A DNA stretch of 64,000 bases from Pyrodictium sp. (GTDB lineage: Archaea > Thermoproteota > Thermoprotei_A > Sulfolobales > Pyrodictiaceae), in the NCBI GenBank assembly GCA_013540595.1, contig JABXKE010000002.1:248050-312049 (forward strand), given 5' to 3'. The notes below the pieces were generated by a model, which worked only from the letters and a program-made list of their open reading frames with translations, was not told where the DNA came from and did no database searches. Of the stretch, positions 18,054 to 26,773 are shown piece after piece. Each line of letters opens with the position of its first letter. Position 1 is the first letter of the stretch. Both the position numbers and the translations under genes were made by a program.

Positions 18054-19262
18054 TTAGCCTATTATAAGGCTCTCCCTGATTAGTTTGCCTTCTTTAAATC
18101 TAGTTGGCTGGAAAGGCTCGAGGTCTCTTGGCATCTTCCCCTCAACAACATACCTAGCTAATAGCTCGCCTGCGTACGGCGCCATCATGAGCCCATGACC
18201 GCTAAATCCTGTCGAGACATATAATCCCTCAGGCCATTCCTCGTCTCTCCCAACAATATGGCTATGGTCTGGAGTGACATTGTAATGGCCACTCCATACC
18301 CTCATGACGCCGACTCCAATGTCGCCCAAGAGTCTCCGTATAAACTTCATTGTTGCAATAACCCATTTTACAGATACACCGCTGACATCAAATGTTTCAG
18401 GCTCGCCTTGGGGATACTTTTCTGTTGCAATTATCTCGCCTTTTAATGTTTGTGCGACATAGCTTCCCGACTCGAAGACCGTGACAAATTCGCGTAAGAA
18501 ATATTTGTAAGGCTCGGTGACGAGCAGACTCTTCCTAACAGGTTTAAGGGGTAGTTTTATGCCTAGCTTTTCTAGTAGTGTTCTTGTCCAAATGCCAGCT
18601 GCAACAATGACTGTACTTGCAGACACTGTTCCATGACCCTCAATTCTTACGCCTTTTACGCGTCCGGCTTCAACAAGTATATCGTTAACCTTTCTATATA
18701 GTGCAATTCTGACTCCTCTTCTCATGGCGTATGACGCCATAGCTAGTATCATGTAGTCATGATGTATTCCGCCATTCTGAGGACCATATGCCACACCTAC
18801 AAAGCCTTCTAAGTTTATTCGTTTGAACCTTGTCTTAGCCTCATCAATATCCATAAATTGCACTGGTACACCGTGAGGCTTCCAGAGTTTTTCGTTAAAC
18901 TTCTTAAAGGCATTGAAGGCTTCCTCAGTCTTAAAGAGCCACAAGTAGCCGCCAAGAGTTATTACAGGGTTAACACCAGTGATCTTAGGTAATTCTAGTA
19001 TCCTACTCCTTGACTTGATGGCAAACCTTGTATTCTCCTCTGAGAAGAAGTGTACACGGAACCTGCTTGCATTACGCGTGGATGATCCATAGCCTAGAAA
19101 TCCTTTCTCGACTACTACGACTCTATGGTTCTCAGTGTAACCCAGTCGTGCCAAAGCATAAGCTGTAGCTATCCCTGCAGCACCACCACCAACAATAACT
19201 ATGTCAGCTACTTGAGGGAGTTCGCTACTGAAGGAGACATGGGGCAAACCCATTAGTGTCAC
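18054..19262 (-). CDS. FAD-dependent oxidoreductase (DAO family; proline/sarcosine dehydrogenase-like beta subunit)
   Basis: A 402-residue flavoprotein with the dinucleotide-binding motif ADIVIVGGGAAGIATAYALARLG near residues 20-42, the substrate-domain region, and the C-terminal FAD motif GLYVSTGFSGHGLMMAPYAGELLA. This is the D-amino-acid oxidase superfamily. With the adjacent NAD/FAD-type subunit it resembles the catalytic part of dye-linked L-proline dehydrogenases or heteromeric sarcosine oxidase of hyperthermophiles. The stop of the upstream partner is 12 nt away, indicating an operon. The substrate (proline, sarcosine or another secondary amine) cannot be told from sequence. Confidence 0.8.
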   Translation of the reverse strand: MTLMGLPHVSFSSELPQVADIVIVGGGAAGIATAYALARLGYTENHRVVVVEKGFLGYGSSTRNASRFRVHFFSEENTRFAIKSRSRILELPKITGVNPVITLGGYLWLFKTEEAFNAFKKFNEKLWKPHGVPVQFMDIDEAKTRFKRINLEGFVGVAYGPQNGGIHHDYMILAMASYAMRRGVRIALYRKVNDILVEAGRVKGVRIEGHGTVSASTVIVAAGIWTRTLLEKLGIKLPLKPVRKSLLVTEPYKYFLREFVTVFESGSYVAQTLKGEIIATEKYPQGEPETFDVSGVSVKWVIATMKFIRRLLGDIGVGVMRVWSGHYNVTPDHSHIVGRDEEWPEGLYVSTGFSGHGLMMAPYAGELLARYVVEGKMPRDLEPFQPTRFKEGKLIRESLIIG

Positions 19263-19273
19263 CTCAACTCAAT

Positions 19274-21055
19274 CTACATCCTAATCTGAGCCAGCACACT
19301 CACTTCAGGGTTTGAATAGGGTGGACGCGCACGGAACAAGCCTATGGTTGAAGGGTCTATGCCCTCTAGAGACGCTAGGATTAATGATGCTGACACCGCA
19401 GAAAACCTGCCCTGCTCAGCGCTTGTGCCGAGGCCTGTGAAGCGCTTAAGCATTTCCATACGCTTGTAGCCTTTAGCCCAGACACTGTAGACGTGCTGGA
19501 GTAGTATGTCCTCGTCGAGGTCAATGAACTGTAGGCCACTGATAGTCTCACTGAGCCACACAGGGGGTCTCGAGACTTCTAGGCAAGACGACTCGGCTTT
19601 TTTGAGTGCTTCAAGAAGCTCGCTATAATAATGCTCGAGATCTTGTTCAGGCGCCGAGCCAAGCATGTAGGCTACTAGTGCTGCTGCATACTTTGCGCTT
19701 GCCTCGACAACACGGAGGTCCTCGTAGCCCAGCACAGAGCCTGCTGGAACAATATTACCATTAACATCCTCTCCAGGGGTAGGAGGATTGACCCCGAATA
19801 CCCAGCACTTCTCCCGGTATACTGGCATGTAGCCCACACCATAGAATGGATGAGCATCCGGGTATTCTCCAAGGGCTGACAGCACCATGTCGACCTCTAA
19901 GCGGCTACCATCACTCAAAAGAATTCCATGAACTCTCTCACCACCATAAAACCCCTTGATTGACTTTGACTCAATAAGCTGGGCCTTTTCTGGTCTATAC
20001 CCTCTCTCTATGGCACCTCCAACTGAGATAAGATAAGTTTCAATACCCTTACTGGCGATAGTGTCAGCTACATAAGGTGCCCAGTAACCATACCCTATGA
20101 CAGCTGCTTTCCGGGGCCTAAAGCTGGTCTGTTGCAGGATTTCAAGCCCATAATAGGCTGAGACGATGCCTGGCAAGTCGTTATTCACAGTGACAGGGGG
20201 AGGAGGCTCTCCTCCACCCGCATATACTATAGGGCCACGTGTAATGTAGAGTCCATCACTGGCTAAGATTGCATGGCCTTCATCGTAGAAGCCTATATAC
20301 GAGCCTTTTACAACAGACACGGCGTCTCGAGCCTTGTCAATGAGATTATTTATATCAACAATGTCCTGGCTCACGTACTTCAAGAAACCACCTAAGGTGC
20401 CGCTATAGTCTACTACGATACTCTTAACATTGTACTTACTAAGCTCGAGCGCTGCCATCATCCCGGCATAGCCGCCACCAACAATGACTACGCGACCATC
20501 AATACTTCTTACGCTTAGCGTCTCTTCTTGATTCGCCTCCTTGCCTGCTTTATACTCCTCTAATCCTAAAACTCTTGGGAGGAACTCTGAAAGCTTCGTT
20601 GAGAAATAGCGAGCCACAAAGCCATGGATGTTCTCTGTAGCTAGTAGTTCTGGGATAGAGCTTAGAATCTTCGATAGTAAGCTCTGACCATATACTTTCA
20701 CCGTACATTCGTGCCTAAGAGGACTTGTCGCCCTTATGTAGCGCATGTTGTCGCAGTCGTATACCCTATTCCCTGGACACCAGGGCTTGGAGCAATAGGG
20801 CCAGCGTGGCCTATGGAACCTAGGGCTACGTATTAACCCCGTAAATCCTCGCTTGTTCAATACGAAATAATCTGGTCTATTACCACTACTCATTGAGACA
20901 CAGTGAGGCATAAGGCATCCCAGGAGCCTGCAGCTAGTCTCCCCACTTAGCCGGTGGTCTACTATGTACCAAGAGTAAATAAAGAATCTTTGCGTTATAT
21001 GGTACGGGCTGTAGGCTTTAGGTTTCCTAGGAATGCTCCTAGCCGAGCCTATCAT
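19274..21055 (-). CDS. SoxA-like FAD/NAD-binding alpha subunit of an amine/proline dehydrogenase
   Basis: A 593-residue protein with a nucleotide-binding motif GRVVIVGGGYAGMMAALELS around residue 190, a second Rossmann region (KAAVIGYGYWAPYVADTI), and a C-terminal domain (MEMLKRFTGLGTSAEQGRFSAV, FRARPPYSNPEVSVLA) like sarcosine oxidase alpha. In relatives that domain carries a CQG cysteine; here it reads EQG. The N-terminus has a cysteine group, WPYCSKPWCPGNRVYDCDN, that could bind an Fe-S cluster like the 2Fe-2S domain of SoxA. The first 50 residues look unlike protein, so a start at an internal ATG (for example 20893) is possible; no clear ribosome-binding site decides it. Confidence 0.72.
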   Translation of the reverse strand: MIGSARSIPRKPKAYSPYHITQRFFIYSWYIVDHRLSGETSCRLLGCLMPHCVSMSSGNRPDYFVLNKRGFTGLIRSPRFHRPRWPYCSKPWCPGNRVYDCDNMRYIRATSPLRHECTVKVYGQSLLSKILSSIPELLATENIHGFVARYFSTKLSEFLPRVLGLEEYKAGKEANQEETLSVRSIDGRVVIVGGGYAGMMAALELSKYNVKSIVVDYSGTLGGFLKYVSQDIVDINNLIDKARDAVSVVKGSYIGFYDEGHAILASDGLYITRGPIVYAGGGEPPPPVTVNNDLPGIVSAYYGLEILQQTSFRPRKAAVIGYGYWAPYVADTIASKGIETYLISVGGAIERGYRPEKAQLIESKSIKGFYGGERVHGILLSDGSRLEVDMVLSALGEYPDAHPFYGVGYMPVYREKCWVFGVNPPTPGEDVNGNIVPAGSVLGYEDLRVVEASAKYAAALVAYMLGSAPEQDLEHYYSELLEALKKAESSCLEVSRPPVWLSETISGLQFIDLDEDILLQHVYSVWAKGYKRMEMLKRFTGLGTSAEQGRFSAVSASLILASLEGIDPSTIGLFRARPPYSNPEVSVLAQIRM

Positions 21056-21092
21056 TTGTCTCTATGCTAGTTTTAGATCTAGTCTACAATGC

Positions 21093-22295
21093 CTAGTGTA
21101 TGTATATAAATAGTGCTTTCAAGTAGTTTAAATGAGGAGAACTAGGCCGCGCTGGATGATCGGGCGGCATACCCCTCAAGCCGCCTAGGACTGTGTATCG
21201 GCGCTTAGCCCTCGTGAGCGCCTCAGCAACTACACGAATAAATCCTTCATGCGATAAATGTGTGCTACAACTACTGAGGAAGACTAGCGCATCAGAGGAC
21301 GCTATACGCGCTACTTGGCTATAGAGAATGCGGTATGCACGTAATCCCTTCTCGTAGGCTTCGGGGTGAGGAATGAATGCTGGTGGGTCAACAGCTATGG
21401 TATCGTATTGGTCGCGCCTGTTAATAGCACGGCGTAGATAATCCCACACATTACCAACTACAATCTTCGCCTTGTCTGCAACCTTGTTCAGCTCAAGGTT
21501 CTCTTTTAGTATCTCGACAGCCTTTTCGTCTTCCTCAACAAACACAACTTTGTCGGCATTCCCTCGGACTAGCGAATGTAACCCGAAGCCTCCAGTGTAC
21601 GAGAATAAGTCTAGTACATTCCCTCTGCTAAGCTCGCCGAATTCTATGCGGTTGAAGCGCTGGTCAAGAAATAACCCCGTCTTCTGGGCTTTCTTAACGT
21701 CAACAATAAACCTGACCTCATTCTCTTCAACAATTGTACGTGTCTTAGAGCCGTAACGTAGACCTTCGTGAGGCTTTAATCCTATGTCTTTCCGTGTCCT
21801 TTGTGTACTCTTCTCATAGACTGCTTCTACGCCAGTAACCTCTACTATAGCGTCAACAACAAGTTTTCCATGTATGTCCCATACGATACTGCTAGACTGG
21901 TAGACAGCGAGATCCCCATACACGTCTACTATGAGTCCTGGAAGCCAGTCTCCATCACTATGTACTAGCCTATAAGCACATGTGCTACATACAAGCCTGT
22001 ATGCTTTTCTCGCTCTTAATGCTCTCTCGAGATTTGACAAAATAATCTCCCATGGGCTGCTACTACTGCAACCTCCCAGTTCAACAAGTCTCACTCCTAC
22101 CGGGCCTACATTATCGAAGAATCCGCAACCAAGAAGTTCGCCTTCTTCGTCTTCGACAACGACTAGCTGTCCAGCCTTAATTCCACGAGAAAGCGGGCGT
22201 AGCCACTTATTATATATCATTAGTACGCCTCGTTCACGAACTAGCCGGGCCCCTTCCCCGTAGGCTACGATGCTTGGTAAAGGCTGGCTACTCAT
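21093..22295 (-). CDS. Class I SAM-dependent rRNA methyltransferase, RlmI-like
   Basis: A 400-residue protein with an N-terminal PUA-like RNA-binding domain (GQLVVVEDEEGELLGCGFF), a central EEHP-type domain (RLVHSDGDWLPGLIVDVYG), and a C-terminal SAM-binding fold (VLDLFSYTGGFGLHSL), with the catalytic-region motif VDPPAF and cysteine in SSCSTHLS. This architecture is that of the RlmI family, which makes m5C in 23S rRNA. The exact target in this organism is inferred. It is separated by 36 nt from the dehydrogenase pair on the same strand. Confidence 0.88.
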   Translation of the reverse strand: MSSQPLPSIVAYGEGARLVRERGVLMIYNKWLRPLSRGIKAGQLVVVEDEEGELLGCGFFDNVGPVGVRLVELGGCSSSSPWEIILSNLERALRARKAYRLVCSTCAYRLVHSDGDWLPGLIVDVYGDLAVYQSSSIVWDIHGKLVVDAIVEVTGVEAVYEKSTQRTRKDIGLKPHEGLRYGSKTRTIVEENEVRFIVDVKKAQKTGLFLDQRFNRIEFGELSRGNVLDLFSYTGGFGLHSLVRGNADKVVFVEEDEKAVEILKENLELNKVADKAKIVVGNVWDYLRRAINRRDQYDTIAVDPPAFIPHPEAYEKGLRAYRILYSQVARIASSDALVFLSSCSTHLSHEGFIRVVAEALTRAKRRYTVLGGLRGMPPDHPARPSSPHLNYLKALFIYIH

Positions 22296-22407
22296 TCCCT
22301 AAGCTCCCTTCGAAGATAACGATACTAGGTGCTATCTATAAGTGCTTGGTGTAGCTTCAGTGATGCTATTATTACTAATACATGAGCTATTATCATAGTT
22401 TGCCTTT

Positions 22408-23121
22408 TTATTCATGGATAGTGTCTAACGACAATGTATGTGCGACTTGTCTTATGGTATTTTTCGCTGACGCAGTAAGCTTCGTGTGGCTCATAATCTT
22501 CCTGGCGAGACGTGCTGCTAATGACAATATTCTCCTCATAGCCTCAACTTCTTCACCCTCATAACCAATGTCATTTGCTCTCTTAAGTAGCGAGACTACC
22601 TGCTCTATCTCGTTAAACGCTATACCTCTAAAGACTGCAATATCGCTAGTTGTAAGCCTGGGTTTCAAGAGGAGCTTCTTAAGCTTCTCTTCGAGAGCCC
22701 CTATATTCAGGCTTGCTACCTGTATCTTCAAGAGCAGAATCTCGGGATCCTCCTCTTCAAGGGTTTCACTAACGTCGTATTCTTCGGTTATAGTTGTACC
22801 CTTCTCATATTCCTCTAACGCCTCTATGACTGAGTTAGCGTCAACGAACCTAAACCAGTGCTGATTACTGCTCTTGTAGCTCGTCTCTACTATTCCATAG
22901 TCTCTTTCCAGTATACGCAGAAGCATTGATGGATTATAGTCTATGCCCCAGGCTTTAAGCCTCTGCACAACCTCACGAAAACTAAAATCGCCAAGACGAA
23001 TGCCACGCTTACCTTTTGAGTACACATAGGAGTCTATTGCTGCACGTAATACGGCGTAGCCGCGCTCGTCATACTCAGCAAGGAACTCTAGTACACGCTC
23101 CTTAACGCTGCCAGAGACCAT
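22408..23121 (-). CDS. Conserved crenarchaeal-type protein with N-terminal winged-helix-like region
   Basis: 237 residues, not recognised by function. The N-terminal 80 residues are predicted helical with a winged-helix pattern (FREVVQRLKAWGIDYNPSMLLRILERDYGIVET), then an acidic linker (EEYDVSETLEEEDPE) and a long, charged helical C-terminal half suggestive of a coiled coil. There is no catalytic motif. A DNA-binding or complex-assembly role would fit, but this is inference. It stands alone on the minus strand between the RlmI-like gene and a 219-nt gap. Confidence 0.7.
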   Translation of the reverse strand: MVSGSVKERVLEFLAEYDERGYAVLRAAIDSYVYSKGKRGIRLGDFSFREVVQRLKAWGIDYNPSMLLRILERDYGIVETSYKSSNQHWFRFVDANSVIEALEEYEKGTTITEEYDVSETLEEEDPEILLLKIQVASLNIGALEEKLKKLLLKPRLTTSDIAVFRGIAFNEIEQVVSLLKRANDIGYEGEEVEAMRRILSLAARLARKIMSHTKLTASAKNTIRQVAHTLSLDTIHE

Positions 23122-23340
23122 CTTCTAGCACCATGATAGCCGCATCTTTCACAGCCGACATCATTTTTGGGGAAGAAAGGGAAGAGCAGCCCCTGTACCC
23201 CTAGTCTGCCTAGTGTATAGGTCTGTAAGAGGACTAGATTAGTGTAAGGACAATAGAGCCGTGTAGGATGCAAAGAGGCGGGTATATGGGATAGGCTATA
23301 CTGTGGTAACACTAAAAACATGACTTAGCATTATATCATA

Positions 23341-24345
23341 TTATATTTCTATGACCCAATACACAAGCTTAAGCTTGTTGTTGCTGTCACACAGCATGGC
23401 TACAATTTTCTCTATGGCCTTGATACCATAAATCTCGCCGTCGGGCCCCTTGTAGTAGATTCCTACTTTACCCTCACTCGGCAGTCTAACAATGTCAACT
23501 TTTGAATCACTGAAGAATAAGCGTATAATATAGTTTGCATCGCGGTACTTGCTGAGGTCTATGGCTTCTGCTTCACCAGAGCTATATTCTACAATCCTCT
23601 TGCCTCCTCGACGTAGCAGAGGCGAATACTTCAATGGAACCTCTCTCGAGAGGTCTTCGTCGACTGCTAACCCTGCAGTGACTAGGCGTGCAATACACTC
23701 ACTGCTACCTGGCTCAACAGCGGTTTCCCTTGGTTCTTGACTTGTCGTAGCTTCCATTGGTTGAGGAGCACTAGTCTGCGTAGTTGGGATAGCCTCTTCT
23801 CTAGCCTCAACATATCCTGTTGCTAGTGCTGGGACTGCAGGTGCGGGGGTGCGTAGAGGCTGACTTGGCTGAGGTCTTATACCCAGGACTTCTACCCTCG
23901 GCCGAGTAGCCGGAACAGCAACTGCTTCCTCGGCTCTTCTCGCGCCTATTGTTGTTGTTACAAGATTGCTTAAGGCCTCAAACACCTGCTCTGCCTTCTT
24001 CTTGGATATATAGGAGAGAAGTCTCCCGGTTACAACCATGTAGAGGAGAAGCTTGCTCTTATCTAGACAGCTTATCCTTAGCTCATAGGATAATCCTCCA
24101 AGACCAGTTATCTTAAGATGGTTTCTCCCTCTATCAATTGTTACAGTAGTCTTATCCTTTCCTCCAAACCTAGCATTGGGGTCATATATGTATGTTACAA
24201 TGAATTTATCGCCCTTCTTCTTCATACCATGTATCGGTAATAAATCCACAAGACTAACAAACTTCTCAGCATCAAGTCTTGATATAGCCGAGTAGCAGTC
24301 ATCAACCTCATAGTGCCTCTTAAAACTATACATTGTAGTGGCCAT
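23341..24345 (-). CDS. Two-domain hypothetical protein with Pro/Ala/Thr-rich linker
   Basis: 334 residues, function unknown. An N-terminal domain (about 1-135) of mixed alpha/beta character (KFIVTYIYDPNARFGG, NHLKITGLGGLSYELRISCLD) is joined by an unstructured linker rich in Pro, Ala, Thr and Glu (about 140-220) to a C-terminal domain (about 220-334) with KVDIVRLPSEGKVGIYYKGPDGEIYGIKAIE. No signal peptide or membrane segment. Its upstream side is the 370-nt region that also holds a candidate RNA; a TTTAAAG element about 55-60 nt upstream on the minus strand may be its TATA box. Confidence 0.65.
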   Translation of the reverse strand: MATTMYSFKRHYEVDDCYSAISRLDAEKFVSLVDLLPIHGMKKKGDKFIVTYIYDPNARFGGKDKTTVTIDRGRNHLKITGLGGLSYELRISCLDKSKLLLYMVVTGRLLSYISKKKAEQVFEALSNLVTTTIGARRAEEAVAVPATRPRVEVLGIRPQPSQPLRTPAPAVPALATGYVEAREEAIPTTQTSAPQPMEATTSQEPRETAVEPGSSECIARLVTAGLAVDEDLSREVPLKYSPLLRRGGKRIVEYSSGEAEAIDLSKYRDANYIIRLFFSDSKVDIVRLPSEGKVGIYYKGPDGEIYGIKAIEKIVAMLCDSNNKLKLVYWVIEI

Positions 24346-24600
24346 AGCTCACCCGCCTACACATTGTCTGGTTTTAAGCATACACAGCTAGTTAAAACAC
24401 ACTTTAAATGTCGTGAAAGGTTACGGATTAACCCACACCATCCCCATATACTATCTCACCAATAACAATATTATTTATAGCTTAGCTCACACATGGCTCT
24501 AAGCATAGCTAGAAACCAGGCATATTTTCGAAAGGAGCCTCTTATGAGGACCTGATTTAAAGGTTGCACAACACACAATAGTTTCAATAGGAGACACAAA
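24346..24600. other. Divergent promoter region, AT-rich
   Basis: This is the AT-rich part of the non-coding region between a minus-strand hypothetical gene and the plus-strand sirtuin-like gene. It contains several TATA-like elements: TTTAAA near 24405 (minus gene), TATTTATAG near 24473 and ATTTAAAGG near 24555. The last is suitably placed about 45 nt before the folded segment at 24601-24668. No coding sequence is apparent. Confidence 0.4.
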
Positions 24601-24668
24601 GTGCGTGGAGGGCGATTGGGGCTGAGGCCTAATCTTTAGGCCTATGAGGAGCCCGTGCTCCGTGCCGA
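24601..24668 (+). ncRNA. Candidate kink-turn-containing RNA (H/ACA-like fold)
   Basis: A GC-rich segment in the divergent gap. A long apical hairpin AGGCCTAA-TCT-TTAGGCCT (24625-24643) is flanked by CTGA on its 5' side (24622-24625) and ATGAGG on its 3' side (24644-24649). These can pair as tandem sheared GA plus GG/CU, the L7Ae-binding kink-turn arrangement. Outside it, GCGTGGAG (24603-24610) pairs with CTCCGTGC (24658-24665), leaving an internal pocket GGCGATT/GTG as in H/ACA guides. No ACA box follows, so the class is uncertain; a C/D-type RNA is the alternative. Confidence 0.4.
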
Positions 24669-24718
24669 AGGCATTGATATGTAGTTTCCCAACTCAGTAT
24701 GGATAAGGGTTAGGGCAG

Positions 24719-25396
24719 ATGGATCTTGAAGACGTAGCCGGGAGAATATCTGAACTGTCCAGGAAGGGTGGAAGGTGCGTTATATTCCTAGGCTCAAACC
24801 TTGCACGCCAACTAACTGGGGAGAATGTTGAAGTAGTAGTACATAGCGATGAAAATAACTGGAAGAGTCTTGCTAAGATCTTGCCCATACTTAGCAGGCT
24901 GCATGAGAACGAGAAGTTGAGAGAATTTGTTCGCTTACTCTCAAGCTGTAGCAAAGCATCAATGATACACAGGATAGTGTACACTGGTATTGACGGTATT
25001 CTCTCGCGCCGGCTGGGTAAGACAGTCATAGATGTTTATGGAAGCCTACCTAGAGGCCATTGTATAAAGTGTGGACTTAAGGTCTGGCTGGACAAGATAG
25101 ATGAGAGAAAAACACCACGTTGCCCAAGATGCCGTTCACCGCTCAAGCCAGACTACGTACTAAGCAGTGAGACTCCTCAACCACGTAGGCTTAGTGAGGC
25201 AGTCTATGAACTCACTACAGCTGATTTAGTCCTAGTATATGCGTCGTCATCGAAGACCCTAGATGTTTTACTGCCACTAGCAGCATCTAAGTTTACCAGT
25301 GTAGTCCTGCTAGGAGAAAACCCGATTCTATCACGGTTCTTGAGGGTAGTCAGGGCAGAGCTTGACGAGATACTTAGACTGCTCTGCCCCCTGTGA
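24719..25396 (+). CDS. Degenerate sirtuin (Sir2-like) protein
   Basis: 225 residues with the outline of a Sir2 NAD-dependent deacylase. A four-cysteine zinc site is intact (HCIKCG, C115/C118; PRCPRC, C135/C138) and is followed by PLKPDYVLSSE, where sirtuins have LRPxVVxFGE, and by a Rossmann strand ADLVLVYAS. The NAD and catalytic motifs are changed: VIFLGSNLAR stands for the GAGIS loop, YTGID for QNID, and VYGSL for the catalytic HG. It may be a non-catalytic NAD or zinc scaffold, possibly chromatin-related (inference). ATG follows a GGGTTAGGG stretch. Confidence 0.65.
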   Translation: MDLEDVAGRISELSRKGGRCVIFLGSNLARQLTGENVEVVVHSDENNWKSLAKILPILSRLHENEKLREFVRLLSSCSKASMIHRIVYTGIDGILSRRLGKTVIDVYGSLPRGHCIKCGLKVWLDKIDERKTPRCPRCRSPLKPDYVLSSETPQPRRLSEAVYELTTADLVLVYASSSKTLDVLLPLAASKFTSVVLLGENPILSRFLRVVRAELDEILRLLCPL

Positions 25397-25419
25397 AGTA
25401 TTAACCGTAACGCACATCC

Positions 25420-25734
25420 TTGCACATCCCACTGAAAAGTCTCTATTGTAAATGTACCGGAAATATCTTAGGCAAATGTTATAAGCTATTCTACGACGTT
25501 TCCAGAGACTTGGATACGCGTGCTGGTGAAATCGAATTGGTGTTAAGAATACGTAAATTAGTTTCGAGCAAATGGGAAAGAGAGATAACATCAAAGCTAA
25601 AGAAACAGCATGTGTGCAATCTAGTAGAGCTTGAGGAGCTTGAGAGAAAGGTTCTAAGCGCAGAGACATGGTGGTCCTATCACTACAGCACAAGCTTCTC
25701 TGCAGGACTAAAGAAAAGAAGAAGAACTAGGTAA
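25420..25734 (+). CDS. Small basic hypothetical protein
   Basis: 104 residues, unknown. It has an N-terminal CKCTGNILGKC cysteine cluster, a highly charged helical middle (EIELVLRIRKLVSSKWEREITSKLKK) and a basic tail ending KKRRRTR, suggesting nucleic-acid binding. The codon pattern and amino-acid make-up look protein-like, and it follows the sirtuin-like gene by 23 nt on the same strand. The TTG start lacks an obvious ribosome-binding site, so the true start may be internal, and the gene call is moderate. Confidence 0.45.
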   Translation: MHIPLKSLYCKCTGNILGKCYKLFYDVSRDLDTRAGEIELVLRIRKLVSSKWEREITSKLKKQHVCNLVELEELERKVLSAETWWSYHYSTSFSAGLKKRRRTR

Positions 25735-25776
25735 CGAACTAACTAATATATGTCATAGAGGAGCTATCAAGGACAG

Positions 25777-26265
25777 CTAGTTTTTCCTTTGGGCAAGCAA
25801 CTGGTCGAGGACGAGTAGTGCACCGATATTATCACCAATCATTTCTAGTTTTGTATACAGATCCAGAGCTGACTTCTCCTCTTCTACTTGTTCCTCTATG
25901 AACCATTGTAGAAACTGCTCAGTGGCCTTGTCACCTGTTCTGCGTGCGATATCTACGAGTTCCCATATGCTCCTAGTGTTAGACTTTTCGGACTCAACAA
26001 ACTCTCGTATAGCATCGATAGGTTTTTCCCAGTTCGTACTCGGTGCTGGTATATCATAAAGCTCAATCCTCCAGCCGCGGTCGCTAAGGAATTTGTAGAT
26101 GCGCATTGCATGGCCAAGCTCTTCTTTTGCTTGTAACCGGAAGTAATGCGCGAATCCCGAGAGGCCCTTCTCTTCAAAGAACGCCGATATAGCTAGATAG
26201 AGATAGGCATTCCTTAGCTCACGGTTAAGCTGCTTATTGAGTGCTTCTTGGAGTTCCTTCTGCAT
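25777..26265 (-). CDS. Ferritin
   Basis: Iron-storage 24-mer subunit of the non-haem ferritin family, 162 residues. The four-helix-bundle signature is clear: LRNAYLYLAISAFFEEKGLSGFAHYFRLQAKEELGHAMRIYKFL carries the ferroxidase glutamates and histidine, and FIEEQVEEEKSALDLYTKL supplies the second EExxE segment. ATG is 8 nt after GGTGTG. It stores iron and limits oxidative stress in the cytoplasm. A small hypothetical gene precedes it on the same strand. Confidence 0.95.
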   Translation of the reverse strand: MQKELQEALNKQLNRELRNAYLYLAISAFFEEKGLSGFAHYFRLQAKEELGHAMRIYKFLSDRGWRIELYDIPAPSTNWEKPIDAIREFVESEKSNTRSIWELVDIARRTGDKATEQFLQWFIEEQVEEEKSALDLYTKLEMIGDNIGALLVLDQLLAQRKN

Positions 26266-26356
26266 GAATCACACACCCACACAATTATAGATTAATAGGG
26301 ATGAGAGATAAAAGCTCTCTACTGTAACACATCCCACAAGACCGTACAGGGAAAAC

Positions 26357-26710
26357 TTAGTATCCACACTTATTCATGGCCTCACGCACTATAACATCCC
26401 AAGCCATCCGTGCAATGATGTTTAAAGGTTGTGCCCTCACTTGTAGGGCTTTGTCTCCAGTCTCTACTATGAGAGGCGTAGTTGAAAGAACTTTACAGCC
26501 ACCATGCCTACGGACAATTGTGTCTATGAGGTCAAGGTTTGTGGGTGTAAGCTGTTTACTTAGGGACAATACCTCACTGCATAATGCTTGACTATTAGCC
26601 AGTACTTCGACTCTAACCTTGGCACCCATGTGCTTGAGGGTGGTATTGAGGCATACTTTCACAGCTACAGCTCCTCCAAGCCACTGACTAGGATGGAAAG
26701 ACTGCCACAA
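26357..26710 (-). CDS. Small conserved-looking hypothetical protein
   Basis: 117 residues, not recognised. The C-terminal 85 residues (from MGAKVRVEVLANS) look like a compact alpha/beta domain; the N-terminal 30 residues are less protein-like, so a start at an internal codon is likely (for example the ATG 27 codons in). It contains an LTPTNLDLIDTIVRRHGGCKV stretch but no catalytic motif. It lies between cdvC and ferritin, all on the minus strand. Confidence 0.5.
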   Translation of the reverse strand: MWQSFHPSQWLGGAVAVKVCLNTTLKHMGAKVRVEVLANSQALCSEVLSLSKQLTPTNLDLIDTIVRRHGGCKVLSTTPLIVETGDKALQVRAQPLNIIARMAWDVIVREAMNKCGY

Positions 26711-26773
26711 TAGTATAACTAGAGAGGAGGATGTTTAGGCTTTTGAGCTTGATCCACTATATTGTAAGGGTTA

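Noticed and set aside
23088-23321. Minus-strand frame in the gap upstream of the 237-residue hypothetical gene
   Set aside because: The translation is low in charged residues and irregular, and it overlaps the start of a better gene; nothing supports it.
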